Shown: positions 10,782-23,144 of the stretch, one piece after another
How the letters are laid out: each line of letters starts with the position of its first letter
How positions within the stretch are numbered: position 1 is the first letter of the stretch
From: Castanea sativa
Taxonomy: Eukaryota > Streptophyta > Magnoliopsida > Fagales > Fagaceae
Length of the DNA: 64,000 nt
Direction of reading: 5' to 3'
Assembly (NCBI RefSeq): GCF_040712315.1
Contig: NC_134013.1
Location: 44,836,001-44,900,000 of the forward strand
The notes under the pieces: generated by a model
The model's database searches: none
Seen by the model: the letters and a program-made list of their open reading frames with translations, nothing else
Told to the model about the DNA's origin: nothing
Made by a program: the position numbers and the translations under genes

Positions 10782-12124
10782 TCTTGGAAAATCTGGTTTT
10801 GTATCTCATACAAAACACACACTGGAAACAACAATCACGGATCTGCTTCATTTATGAGAGATAACATGTAACTTTGAATTCTAGAACAAAGAATAGAAAG
10901 CGTACCTTGATGTAGTGAAATTCAAAATCAAGGCTTGAGAATACCTTTGATCTTCATCTCAATTTCACATGGTGCCCAAGAGGTGTGGTCTCTCAATCAG
11001 TTTTCATGTATGTGTTCAAGGGAGAATAAGAGTGGCTTACACCCACATACACACCATTTCCTTCTTATGAAGATTTGCATGTTTCTCTTGTTATACATAA
11101 CTAATTATCTAATTAGGCTAGCCTTTTGGGCCTGCCCAATTGGGCTTTAGCTTGTGGCTTGAGATAGGACCAAAGGGAACAAATAAGACTCTAGCTCCAA
11201 TGGGCCTTGGGCTTTTCTGTCAACTCTTGACAAGTCCAAAGTTACCATTAATTATATTTAATACCACTATATAAATATAATTGCACTCTAGGCCTTATTA
11301 ATAAATTATATCCCAAGACTCTAATAATATCATTTAACCCCTCCATGAAATATCCATAGTGAACAAAATCATAATTAACTGTCACTTTGTAAATAACTAT
11401 TTTATCCTTGAGTGCCCGGTTTAATCTTTTAGTTATTCATATTTATTGAAATCTAATTTCAATAAATATAAGCTTTAGTAACTCCTTACTAAAGTGGGCG
11501 CCTTGAATAACCAGTTCTCATTAAACTTATCTCAAGGGGATATTTTGTGTATCTACTAAAAGAGATTATGGATTCCATCTTGAGAATATGTGTTCTCTCA
11601 ACACTACGTGTGGTTACCCAACATACTGAGGTTTTGACCGTGAATATTAGATCTCACTCCTAATATATCAAATTAACCTACATTTCATGATCAGGTCCAC
11701 TACCCTCTAGGGATTAAGAGTCTATGAAATTAGAAGTCGTCAGATTAATTATTCTGGTGACAGTTGTTGATTGAATAATTAATCTCACAGCGGTCCAGTT
11801 CAATATGTCTTAACTCTTAAGACACATCAACACATCAACTAGAAGTCTCCACTTCCATGATCATGACAAATCATCTTAGTTGATGTGTTATAGTCTTCGT
11901 AGATGAAACGCCCAATTTCATCATCGACTACGAACTACATTTTGAGTTTACAAGGAACTTGTGATTTACATCTTCTATGACTTTTCACATAAATCACATA
12001 CAATGCATCTCATGCACTATGATAATGTCTCATTAGTTCATTTATAAATAGTCTCATTTAATTAAACAATTTAATTATTTATGACATACTAATAAATTGG
12101 ATTTTTAGGGCACAAACCCTTACA
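10782..12124 (-). repeat. 3' LTR of element C
   Basis: Aligns with 17609-18442 plus 26146-26675. It gives the empty-site view of element B: here GTGGTTACCCAAC (about 11610-11622) is continuous, whereas in the right LTR it is split by B with GTGGT duplicated. The outer end has changed from TG to TC. Confidence 0.88.
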
Positions 12125-12199
12125 ATCTCCCACTTGCCCTCAAAGACAATTTATCATATATCCAACACTTATTTCCCTTTAGAGTAATTCATAATTACT

Positions 12200-14000
12200 T
12201 TAAGACAAGGTTTGGAAACAAGTTTTAGCCAGATTTATTGCATAAATTATCTTTTCTACTATTACATCTCACGTACTCATATCTCTCTAATGAGATAATA
12301 CTTATCCTTAATGCGTATCTTCATCACCTAGGATGAACACATATCTTGAAGTCCAACTTCATGAATCACAATCAAACTACAAGTCAGTATTTGTATAACT
12401 AGTAACCATCTAATCCTCACTTTGGTGGACAAGCATATTATCCCTCATTCTCCTAAAATATTTAAGTATATGCTTTACACTAAATTAAGTGATCTTAGAT
12501 TTAATTGATATTTGCTTACCATGCCCGCCGCAAAATAGATATTTAGCCTAGTATGCATTAAGACTTCCTATTGATATGGTATAAGGAACCGTCTTAATAT
12601 GCTCTTCCTTTTATATGTCATAGGACTATAGTCCTATATAAAGGAACTTCAAACATAAAAGAAAAGAATCCTTTCTTGAAGTATTACATGCCATATTTGG
12701 CTAGAATTTAATCTATGTAAGCAGTTTGAGATAGACCCAACATCTTAATTTCTGAATTTTAACAAAGTTTAATTCTTAGGATGTGACCAGTCTTTCCCAA
12801 GTACTTTATATCAAACTAAACTAGACAACAAAAAATTTTCATTGATGACAATAACTTTACATCATTCTAAATGATTAGAATGTCATCAACATACATTAAG
12901 AAATTTATTATTCTATATAGCTTTTACACACATAAGGCCTTTTAATACTTGATCAAAATCAAAAAACTAGATTGCTTGATTAGAGATGATATTTTATGAA
13001 TTAGATGCTTGCTTTAGTCCATAAATGGACTTTAAGAAACTTGCATACTAGACACTACTAGTTCTTTGCTATGATCAAGTCTAGTTACATCATATAGATG
13101 TCTTCCTCAAGATTGTTACTAATTGAAGCTTTCTTGATATCCATTGGCTATTGATTAAAAAATCTTTTCGCCACTAGTCTTGACTTTGAAGGTTTACACC
13201 TTCAAATCTATCGATCTCATTTACTTGTAGACCTATTTGAATACAATAGGCTTAATGCCATTAGGCGCCTCTACAAGTTCTAGACTTTAAATAGAATCTA
13301 ATTCTATTCACATAACATTGATTCAGTAATCCATATTCATATCATCTATTGTCTTTAAGTAGGACTGATGATCAAATTTATATCCTTATGGAATGACTTC
13401 AAAAGTTTATTCCAAAAGTATGAATTTATTTGGTAATTGATAATCCTCCCACTACGTTATTGTACCGGTGTAATGCTTATCTACAGAATATTGTCTTGTG
13501 GTGTATCTAATACAACCATCTCATTTTTGAATGTATTTTATAGTTGTCTTACAACAAATTCTAACATTTTTCTTCTAGAACAATCTACCTTTAAAAGAGC
13601 TATATTCCTCCTTTATGTGTGCACTGACTTAAAGAAGTCATTGGAACTTTATTCCTTTATGAAAAGGAGCCTTAGATCTCATTATCCTCTAAATAAAATT
13701 CATAGACTGGGAACGTAACAAAATAATGGTTCTATAAGCCCATCTTTCACCAATCTTGAATGTCATTTAGATTAATAAGATCTAGACATAAGAGCCAAAA
13801 CATACAATACCAAAGGATGAAACTTTCTCTTTAAAAAGTAAAACATGTAAATTTCCATCTAGAAAACAATCATAGACAATGCTTAGCTTTACCAAAATGG
13901 AAATACTTTCCTTTTGGTCATAGTTTAAGTCTAATTTCCTTTTGGCAACTACTAGGGCAACTAGCTTATCCAACTACTTGGTAGTTTAATTTCTCTTCTT
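12200..14000 (-). pseudogene. Decayed copia pol: reverse transcriptase and RNase H (element C)
   Basis: The minus strand carries the catalytic YVDDILI codons at 12894-12874. Upstream of it lie NLEEDIYM (near 13100) and a KWVYK-type region near 13200. Downstream lie remains of SLMYA, of the CF-A-GMVSKYQ segment (near 12510) and of SYTDTD/SGYVF (near 12310-12390). Frameshifts and stops occur every few tens of codons, so no open frame longer than 63 codons remains. Upstream of about 14000 (integrase, gag) I cannot trace the protein reliably. Confidence 0.75.
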
Positions 14001-16579
14001 ACCACCCTTACCTTTCGGTCCAGGCTAAGAATTTGAATTAAATCATATTGATCCTAGCCTTAGCTTTTAGGACGTCTTCGGTTGCATAGAACTCACTCAT
14101 TAATTCAGATAATATAAAAATAATTTATTTATTTTCAAAACAATCTGAATTGATCAAATGATTCTAACAAGGACTTGTGGATCATATCCATATGAGATTA
14201 ACATTTAATCTTTACATCCAAGAATTCCAATTCATTTAAAAATAAAATATTTTCATAAAATGATATAGAACTAGAACTCCTTAAGCCTTTCTTAGCACTC
14301 AATATGATTAATACCAAACATCTCATTTAGACTTAATATAAAGTCTAAATCAAGTACTAGCTCTTGCATCTTATGCTATAGCACAATTGAGAAAGAAGCC
14401 AATGTAACATTTTAGCATTTCAATGGAGACTATGATCACATCATAAGTTGTCTTCCATAAATGCATCATGTATAGGAAATTATGACAATGCTGAATCGAA
14501 ACACATTCATCTCCTTTAAGCACCATGTCCAAAATTATTTCTTAGTTAATGTGATTCTATTAAAATAGTAGTTAGAGAACAAAAATTTATGACAACTTTA
14601 ATTTGAGACTATGAACTTAAATACCAGGACATTATATTTTGCAGCCATAACCGTATAATATGGAACCTGAAAACCATATTATATTAGGTGCAACAACAAC
14701 CTAATCCTGCAATTAATATTCCTCAGCATAGAATGAATACCAACTACTATGATCAGGCGAGAATTACTCTCATTATTAATGCTATCATGGTAACTCTTAC
14801 CAAACAAAAATAATTTGCCACTCTTCCTTTAGCCTTTAAGTAATAATAGCAAGAACTCAGCATAGAGGATACTATCAAACTTAGTCTAGTGTACACCATT
14901 GCCTAGACCCATGTGTAGCCACACAACTCTATCCTTGTAAGGCTTAATCTTGTGGTACCATGATGCAAAAACACCCTCCGCATGGAACGCAAGGCTTGAG
15001 GCCAAGACGAGGTGCTTGCCCCACACCACTATGAACTGATAATGGAGGTCGTGAGATCCAACCCTTGAATCTCTCTCCCACTAGAAATTTTAGAACAAGT
15101 GGATTGTATTGAAATCATTGTGATCTTATCACAATTTTAACCCTACACAAAAAATGTGTTTAATTGTTTAAATTCAATGTGATCTGACTAAGTCACGCCA
15201 CAATAGTATAACAAACATTCGCGCAATCACAAAGAAGTTTAATCATGTAATCTGTGAATTAAATACCCTCCGCTTGGAATGCAAGACTAGAAGTCAAGAC
15301 AGGGTATCTATTCACATTACAATAAACTTAACAAAAGGGTTATTTCAGCACTCCCACTCATTATTTGAGTTTTTCTTAAATAATTGTGATCCCATCACAA
15401 CTAATAACCTTGCACTTATTGAAGACTCTAATCTCATTAGAATCACTAAATAAAATGGAAGTCCTAAACTATTTAGGATTCCTTAAACTCTAATGGATCA
15501 AAAACTAGTTATATAGAACTCTATCGTTAATTTACTAAATAAAAGATTCTAATCTCATTAGAAACTATATACCTTTTAATTAGAATTTTAATCTCATTAA
15601 AAACCTCTAATTAAAATAAATTAAGGACTTTTAATCATAAAACAATTTAGGACTAAGAGTTCTATTTAACTAACATCTTTGATCTCACTAGGTCTTTTAG
15701 TTAGACAATGATTAATAAATAACTTTTAAGGACTATAAAATTAATCACATAGCCTTGCTTTTAGTAAAGTTTTAACACCTAGTCAAAAACAAGTGAAAAT
15801 TCAAAATTCAGCGCCTTCGATCGGTCGAACCTATTACTAGATCAATCGAAAAACGCAAAACTGAATTTTTTTAGAATTTTCAAGTAACCGATTTTGATAT
15901 CTTCATTGTTCTTCCATCAAAAACACCTTTTTGATTTTACGAATGAAGATTCACAGATCAAAAATTAAGGTTTTCAAGATTATTATCAAGAACCCTAATA
16001 ATGCTAGAAACCCTTGAAAACATAATCCTAATCTCATTAGGAATAAATTTCATTAAAGGATTTTTAATCAGTAACAAAAATACTTTAATTCTAGCATTAA
16101 CATACTATTTGATCATAAAAATATATAATGCAAGGCAAGGAACAATATGATGAACTCTTTATAAACAATTTGCATATAAACCCATATGTATTTTATCACT
16201 CTTTGCATTCATGTTTAGTGCTTACTTTGTTTTTCTTTGTTTAAACATGTTCTAAGTGGAAAAATAGGTATAAAAATTATTGGCTACTTATTCTGGCTAC
16301 TCTAATGAGTAGCGAGTTTTGGCTACTCGTTTTGGCGACTCGCCCAGTTGCGAAACCCTAGTCATGAGTTCATCTAGAAGCTCTCGCAACTCACTTGCGA
16401 CTCATCTTGCAACTCGCAAGTCACGAAAATGCCTTTTTACTGCCTTTTTCTTTTAACCTTTTTTTACGTTTCCAAAGAACAAAATACATTCTTAATGATC
16501 AAAAACGATGAGATTAAGATTAAAATTTGAATTTCATTGATGTTAAAGGGTTGAAATTCAATTTTACATGGTTAAAATT
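14001..16579 (-). other. Unassigned interior of element C
   Basis: Where integrase, protease and gag should lie, no frame is convincing. A segment at 14960-15085 (CCCTCCGCATGGAACGCAAG core) recurs in diverged form at 15265-15320. TTCGATCGGTCGAAC at about 15817-15831 resembles the promoter motif of the D-family LTR. AT-rich and strongly mutated. Confidence 0.4.
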
Positions 16580-17427
16580 TGTACGTTTTTAGACCCTTAA
16601 ATACAACCAGATTAACCTAGTTATTTAACCAAGTGATTAACTTAGGTAAATTATACAGATCTAGGTTAACACATATAAATCATATCATGCAAAACAGCAG
16701 AAATATAAAGAACACAATGATATGATGACCCAAGAAAACCAAACCGGTAAAAAACCTGGGGAGGATTTAACCTAGCTATCCTCAAGGTAAAACTGAATCC
16801 ACTATGAAAGAATTGAAGTTTACACAATAGTGACTTAGACCACTAACATCCTATTGCTACCTCGAGTAGGAAACTTACTACCACAACCACGTGACAGCTC
16901 TGAGTCCACGGACTACTTCCTTCTTGGATTCCCAGCAAGCACAAGCACTCCCGCTTGTACATCTTTTAGCTCTTGAATTTGCAACTAAAACGATCATCAA
17001 GTTCTTGACATAATCTTGATCCTTGATATCCCTGAGTATGTGTGAAGGTAAACGCCTCTAGATCTCAGAAAAGATTCACAGACACAACATAAAGAGCATC
17101 AGCAACAACACTAAAAACGTGGCTAGGGTTTTCCCTTTTATACATAGGGCAAAACATAAAACCCTACACATAAAACAAGCTTGGGCTTAGTTGGAAAATT
17201 CTGTGGAAAACCAATCTGCACAACTTTCGATCGGTCGAGTCTAATTCTCGATCGATCAAGCCAGGCAGAATTGCACAGTAAATTCTGCAGCAACTTGATT
17301 CCAACTTTACATATAAGACACATACTTTGAGCGGTCTAAACAAGACTGAAACATTTTGATAATGGTTTGCCAACATTACAAATTAGAGTTCTAATACATT
17401 TAAACCTAAAGGTCTTAGAACCCAACA
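16580..17427 (-). mobile_element. Solo LTR of the D/E family inside element C
   Basis: 848 bp, running TGTACG...CCCAACA, aligned along its length with 8953-9800. Flanks AAATT and AAATC fit a 5-bp target duplication with one change. No internal sequence or partner LTR is attached. It carries TCGATCGGTCGAG near 17227. Confidence 0.75.
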
Positions 17428-17592
17428 AAATCAAACTTAAACAACATTATAACATTGAAATCAGTTTTAATCAAACAGTAGTTTCTAAACTAAAATATGC
17501 AGAAAAATGACTGCATAATTTTCACAACTATGAACATAGTTTTCTTTAATTCTAAAACTCGATCACAGGTTATACAAGCATGATTTTGAAGA

Positions 17593-17606
17593 CCACTCTG
17601 ATACCA
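17593..17606 (-). other. Primer-binding site of element C
   Basis: Reverse complement TGGTATCAGAGTGG, matching the 3' end of initiator methionine tRNA, two bases inside the 5' LTR. Confidence 0.8.
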
Positions 17607-17608
17607 AA

Positions 17609-18442
17609 TGTTGGAAAATTTGGTTTTGTATCTCATACAAAACACACAGCGGAAGCAACCATCACGGATCTACTTCATTCATGAGAGATAACATGTAACT
17701 TTGAATTCTAGAACAAAGAATAGAAAGCGTACCTTGATGCAGTGAAATTCAAAATCAAGGCTTGAGAATACCTTTAATCTTCATCTCAATTCCACATGGT
17801 GACCAAGAAGTATGGTCTCTCAATCAGTTTTCATGTATGTGTTCAAGGGAGAATAAGAGTGGCTTACACCCACATACTCACCATTTCCTTCTTATGAAGA
17901 TTTTGTATGTTCCTCTCCTTATGCATAACTGATTATCTAATTAGGCTAGCCTTTTGGGCCTGCCCAATTGGGCTTTAGTCTGTGGCTTGAGATGGGACCA
18001 AAGGGAGCAAAAAAGACTCTAGCTCCAATGGGCCTTGGGCTTTTCTGTCAACTTTTGACAAGTCTAAAGTTACCATTAATTATATTTAATACCACTATAT
18101 AAATATAATTGAACTCTAAGCCTTCTTAATAAATTATATCCCAAGACTCTAATAATATCATTTGACCCCTCCATGAAATATCCATAGTGAACAAAGTCAT
18201 AATTAACTGTCACTTTGTAAACAACTATTTTATCCTTGAGTGCCTGGTTTAATCTTTTAGTTATTCATATTTATTGAAATCCAATTTCAATAAATATAAG
18301 CTTTAGTAACTCCTTACTAAAGTGGGCGCCCTGAATAACCAGTTCTCATTAAACTTATCTCAAGGGGATATTTCCTGTCTCTACTAAAAGAGATTATCGA
18401 TTCCATCTTGAGAATATGTGTTCCCTCAACACTACTTGTGGT
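17609..18442 (-). repeat. 5' LTR of element C, first part (split by element B)
   Basis: Runs TGTTGGAAAATTTGG to the GTGGT target duplication (18438-18442). Continues at 26146. Confidence 0.88.
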
Positions 18443-19459
18443 TGAAAGGCCAAAAACGTATTGACCCCTTGTAATGGATTAATTAGCAAAGTTCAATTAA
18501 TTAACCAATTTAACATGCAAAGCGCATGGTAGCACAAACAAATCACCAAATAAACTAAGTATACAGCGGAAAATAAATAACACGATGATTTGTTTACGAA
18601 TGGGGAAAACCTACACGGCAAAAACCCCACCGGGTGATTTTAAGGTCACCACTCCCGAAACTCCATTATTATCACAACAAGCGGTTACAAGTAAAGGAAT
18701 CACAAGTACCTTACCAACCTACAGTTGAACCATTACCCCAATACCCAATTGGACTTGTTCTGTAGTGATAGTTTCTCCTTTCAATGCACGGCTCCCAATT
18801 ACGTGACTAACCAAATGCGCGAATCCCAGTACGCGACTTCAATCACCAACTAGAGAAGATCGTTGGCTGCAAAGTTCTTCAATTCATCCACACGATGAAG
18901 ATCAAGAAAATGCTTGGTTACAAAACCCTACGGTGCAAAGACACAACAACTTCTTCACAAAAGAGATGAACTAGGGCAAGAACTTCGTCTCAAGTTACAA
19001 TTTGCATGAACAAGGATTTCTCAATGCTTGTGCAACTTGCCACACTTCGACGGCCCTTAGAATAATCCTTTTATATGTCTAGGGTTAGGAGAAAAGAAGG
19101 CCCAAAAACATATCCACGGATTAGAATCAAAACAGAACTAGGAATCTGTTTTTCTTAAATCTCGACTGCTACAGGTGTCGAGGTGCTGTCGAGCAGCTGT
19201 CGAGCCTCGGGGCTAGAACAGCTTCTTAATGCTCGATAGATGCAGCAGTCGAGCTTTAATGAAGAGCACTTCTCAACTTGTTTCTTGGACAGACTTGCAT
19301 GGCTTTAACACTTAATCTTGAAACCTTGTTTCTTGAAGCATTAACCTCACCCTAAATTTACCCAATTACAAGTAAAGTGCATTTTGACAAAGGATTAGCC
19401 AATTACATAAATAATGAATGACATATGTTCTAAACAAGTGAAACACATATGTCCTAACA
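18443..19459 (-). repeat. 3' LTR of element B
   Basis: Plus strand TGAAAGGCC...CCTAACA. On the minus strand, motifs TCTATCGAG and TCGACAGCTG lie at about 19165-19260, upstream of a TATA box. An inverted pair GGTGA/TCACC lies at 18633-18650. Confidence 0.92.
19068..19078 (-). promoter_or_regulatory. LTR TATA box (element B)
   Basis: CATATAAAAGG on the minus strand, just downstream of the TCGA-type motif cluster. It is conserved in A (4205-4215) and in the 25109-26145 LTR. Confidence 0.6.
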
Positions 19460-19475
19460 ATCTCCCCCTTTGGCA
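19460..19475 (-). other. Polypurine tract of element B
   Basis: Minus strand GCCAAAGGGGGAGAT directly before TGTTAGG of the LTR. Additional tracts of AAAATGGGGGAGTAG type lie at about 19820-19910, as expected for Sireviruses. Confidence 0.8.
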
Positions 19476-19929
19476 ATCCGTGACAAAACCACAACCACAA
19501 ATGAACATATGAGAGAAGTAAAAAACACTGAACTCATATTCACTTATGGAATACAATAAAATCTATCATAACACAAACTCTTGAAAAACTTTGCAAGAAG
19601 AGAGTTTATGACAAGTAGACTTTGACAACCTGTATTTCTGAAACACTTTAAACAAAACTCATCAAGGCATCTTAGTGTGAAATAGAAATAATATATTACA
19701 TACAAAATAAAGAAACATGTGTATAAAGGGAGAAAAGAGACAACACACAAGAAGAAAATGTATCTAAAGTAGAGAAAAGAAAAAGATACAAGTAATCCTC
19801 ACTACAGCCCTCAACACTCAACACTCCCCCTATCAAAATGTCCCTATACAAGCTCTCCCCCTAAGTATGACTACTCTCATAACCCAAAACTACTCCCCCA
19901 TTTTGTCACGAGTGACAAAGGGTAGAGTG

Positions 19930-21120
19930 TCAAGTAGACATCTCATCGGTGGAGCTAGCATCTCCATCATCATCATCATCATCCAAAGCATCATCGTCAT
20001 CACCATCACCATCCCCAGACATGGAAGCCACAGGAGGTGGTGGAGGAGAAACCTCGGGAGCAAAGCCGCCCATGGTCGCCTATCGCCTAGCAATGCAACC
20101 AACACGAACATTCACCTTATACAACTTTGTAGATAGCGTATCCAGGCGAGCATCCATGCACTGAAGCTGCGCCATGATATCTCCTAGTGACACATCACTT
20201 GTAGAAGAGGAGGGAGCGGATGAAGCACGAGTAGATCTGGATGGAGCGGAACGGGAGGAAGGAGCTGCCAAACCTGTCTGACGCGACCGAAACTGTGCCT
20301 CACTACGTTTTACGGTAGCGACATCTATGGCAACCATGATAGAAAAAGGGTCGGAGACAAGGAAAGGGATAGAAAAATGGCGTAAAATCCTCGTGATAGC
20401 GGAAGGCAAGATGAGCTTATCACGGGTAGCCGTATCCTTATACACATCTAAGATGGAAAAGATGAAATGTGAAGGAAAGTCAATGGTAAGATCCTCAATA
20501 AGAGACAACAGAAAACGAGCACGAGGCTCTGTGATAGAGTTGTAGTGAGAGAGAGGATGCAAGACAAAAGTCATTACCATGTTTAAGAAACGAGGACCTT
20601 TAGCAAAAGGTCAACATGACGTAAACTGGTGCTCACCCCGATCAGAAGGGCGCTCATAGAAAGCAGAAATCATCTCGTCTTTGGACACAGTCCTTAGACG
20701 CTCACAACCAGGGTAGTCAGGATGCGCAACCCTCGGAACATGGAGCACATCGGATACTAACTCCGGTGTGACAATTATGCGCGTACCTCGAACGCGAGTG
20801 AGAAAGAGAGGTACTGAATAATCGAATCCATGCATGTTGGAGTAGAACTCCTGAATTAGCATGGAAGGACAAGTGACCGGGACATCACAGAGTGACTCCC
20901 ATTCCCGTTTGTGAAAGACATCGGGAAGGTTAGTGTTGGCAAAGTCTGCCAGAACAACGTGGCATTCCGAATGAACACCTCGTTTAGAGAAGTTCTTCAA
21001 GAAGTCCTGATAGGCTTTCTCATCACGGAACTGAACTGAGATAGGAGTGGAATCAGAAGATGAAGAGGCCCTAGAACGAAAAGGGTTCTGGGTCAGAATA
21101 GACTTACATTTTGGTACCAT
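19930..21120 (-). pseudogene. Env-like / putative plant transposon protein (element B)
   Basis: One frame of 397 codons from ATG at 21120 to TGA at 19930. It shows a basic Ser-rich N-terminus (residues 1-30), a globular core (about 30-270, with EFYSNMHGFDYS, RVRGTRI, VYKDTATRDKL), a Ser/Ala-rich linker (about 290-330), a PPPPP stretch and an Asp-rich tail ending EMST. Only two breaks: TGA at 20613-20611 and TAG at 20082-20080; the copy in G has Gln at the second. Both fit C-to-T change. I see no signal peptide; the name env-like reflects position only. The start is fixed by homology with A and by the acceptor 6-9 bases upstream. It resembles a family with unknown function. Confidence 0.85.
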
Positions 21121-21125
21121 AGACA

Positions 21126-21516
21126 CTACTAACGCAAACAGAAAGAGAGCGGGGAGAAAGAAACACTCAGAAAAGTTCCAACATAATTCAAATATATCAA
21201 GAATATTGAAAAGATAGAACATATGCATAGGGAATGCATGAACATGTTACATGCAATATGAAAAACATCATGGGCTCAGCCCAATCTAATCCTACCAACA
21301 CACAAACATATTTCACACATCTAAATGCATGAGAATACTGTTAGAATGCGAATGTGATGCAATGTATGGAGTTTTTAAGATCAGAACTACAAAACCCATC
21401 CCAAAAATTTCAACCAAAACCCATCAATTTTGAAAAACCCCAAAATTTTTCAAAGACCCCAAATCCTAGGTTTCAAAAACATGAAATGTGTGTAGAATGA
21501 GGGATAAGAAGCTTAC
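21126..21516 (-). other. Putative leader intron of the env-like gene (element B)
   Basis: Minus strand: donor CTTG|GTAAGC at 21516, then a T-rich interior aligned with A's intron, a pyrimidine tract, and TTGCGTTAG ending at 21129 (a second AG at 21126). The TATA box is about 144 bp upstream of the donor, against 141 bp in A. Confidence 0.6.
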
Positions 21517-21653
21517 CAAGTGAAGAAAAACTTGAAAAAGCTTGAGGAAACCTTGAGAGAAGGATTTGGAGTGAGAGAGAGAGGTTGGGAAGGTGAAAAG
21601 ACAAATCTGTCGAGAGAGAGATCGAGAGAAATGAGAACCGGATCACATAGAAC

Positions 21654-22010
21654 CTTTAAATAGAACCTCAGTAAATCCCGAAAGATACAGGTATCAAGAG
21701 GTGTCGAGACATCTGTTGAGGTAGGTGTCGAGAAATCCAACGTCGACAGATCCAGCTATCGAGATGGTGTCGAGGAAAAAAGACAGGACACGAGAACAGA
21801 TGCTCGATCGATCCACCAGGTGTTGAGAAGCTATCGAGAGAAAAGAAGGTTTCTCGATCGATCCAGAAGGTGTCGAGAAGCTATCGAGAGGACAGAAGGT
21901 TTCTCGATTGATCCAGAAGGTGTCGAGAAGCTATCGAGATTGCGATAAGAAAAAGCTGAGAAGCTCGACAGACAACCAGGTGTCGAAAAGGTATCGAGGA
22001 GGTGTCGAGC
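21654..22010 (-). promoter_or_regulatory. Candidate internal promoter of the env-like gene (element B)
   Basis: TATA-like CTATTTAAAGG at 21664-21654 on the minus strand. Upstream, about 21700-22010, there are many copies of TCTCGATAGCT, TCGATCGATC and ACACCTTCTGGATC-type units. The TCGA-containing words are the family's LTR promoter words. Activity is inferred. Confidence 0.55.
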
Positions 22011-23130
22011 CAACTTTTCAAAACAATTTCTCGAGAAGGGAAAAACACAAACATGAATGCAATAACGCATGCAATAACGCATGCAACTCAACCAATGATC
22101 CAATCAACATATTAGACTCTCAAAATCATCTCTCAACAACAATTTTAAGCACATGGATCTCAAAATACCCACTCACACACTAAACAAGTCTAACCGATTT
22201 TATATTTCAAAAACAAGTCAAGATAGTTTAGTGAGCATACATCAACACATGTAAACCTTGTGATGGCCAAATCACATTGTACCTGCACATGTATCAAGAG
22301 TAGCAAAGAATATTGCGTGTTGTGTGTGAAAACATCGCAAGATTGCATAAGTGTCTCTATGTTATGACGATTTGAGATATGAGAAAATCACTTTAACTCA
22401 CACACAATTATAACTGTTTGATGGGGACTATTACCTTTGAGGTACATCCTTTAACTCCCACATCTCCTAGAAAATACGCTTGCAATCATATTTAAAGCAT
22501 TTTTGATCTTTTTGCCTTTATTTTCTTTGCATATTTTCTTTTTATTAAGCAACTCATGCATGGGTATATAAAAGAGAGAGAAGAGATACCCAATTATGTT
22601 GAGCTTTTGACATTGCACTTTTGCTATGCCGAAGCATACAGATGTCATTGACATTGCACTTTTGCTATGCCGAAGCATACAAATGTCATAGACATGATTG
22701 ACGAGTAATAATGGTGAGATGGTTATTTATGCCTTTCTCTTAGGATTTTCTAGTCCTACCCGTCAAAAAGAGTGATACGAGTGTTAAGTTCAAGAGATCA
22801 CTTGACCTTATTCATCACAAACAAAGAGCTACAAAGCTCACTTGCTTAGTTGTGCATAAGAATGCTCATCTAAGCTACAAGAGATACAAAGTTTAGAAAA
22901 CTCTGTTTCAATGGCCATTTTATGATTCACAAGAACCGATGTACACAAAACACACACTGTTTTTGTATTTTTCTGATTTTTCAGTTTTTTTTTTTTGAAA
23001 AACAAAACTGAAAACACAAAAAAAAAAACATGTTAAACAAGATAAAACAATGCATAAAACTAGACTGACTCAAAAACAGAAAGCAAAACACACAAGTAAT
23101 GCAAAACAAAAACAAGAAGGGGAGAGAGAG
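22011..23130 (-). other. Non-coding spacer between gag and env-like genes (element B)
   Basis: Aligns with A's spacer after RNase H from about the CTAGTTTT(T)ATGCATTG segment (23070 here, 510 in A) down to the promoter motifs. It includes the block conserved in all four copies (22694-22745) and the second block (about 22440-22490). A 48-bp piece around TTTTGCTATGCCGAAGCATA is tandemly duplicated at about 22590-22690. Confidence 0.75.
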
Positions 23131-23144
23131 AAAAAGTGAATAAA

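Noticed and set aside
13782..13973. 63-codon minus-strand frame in C as a separate gene
   Set aside because: Falls where decayed copia pol is expected and shows no independent start or conservation.
21831..22183. Opposed open frames of about 90 codons in B
   Set aside because: Both are translations of the TCGAT motif cluster that I read as a promoter; not conserved as protein in A.
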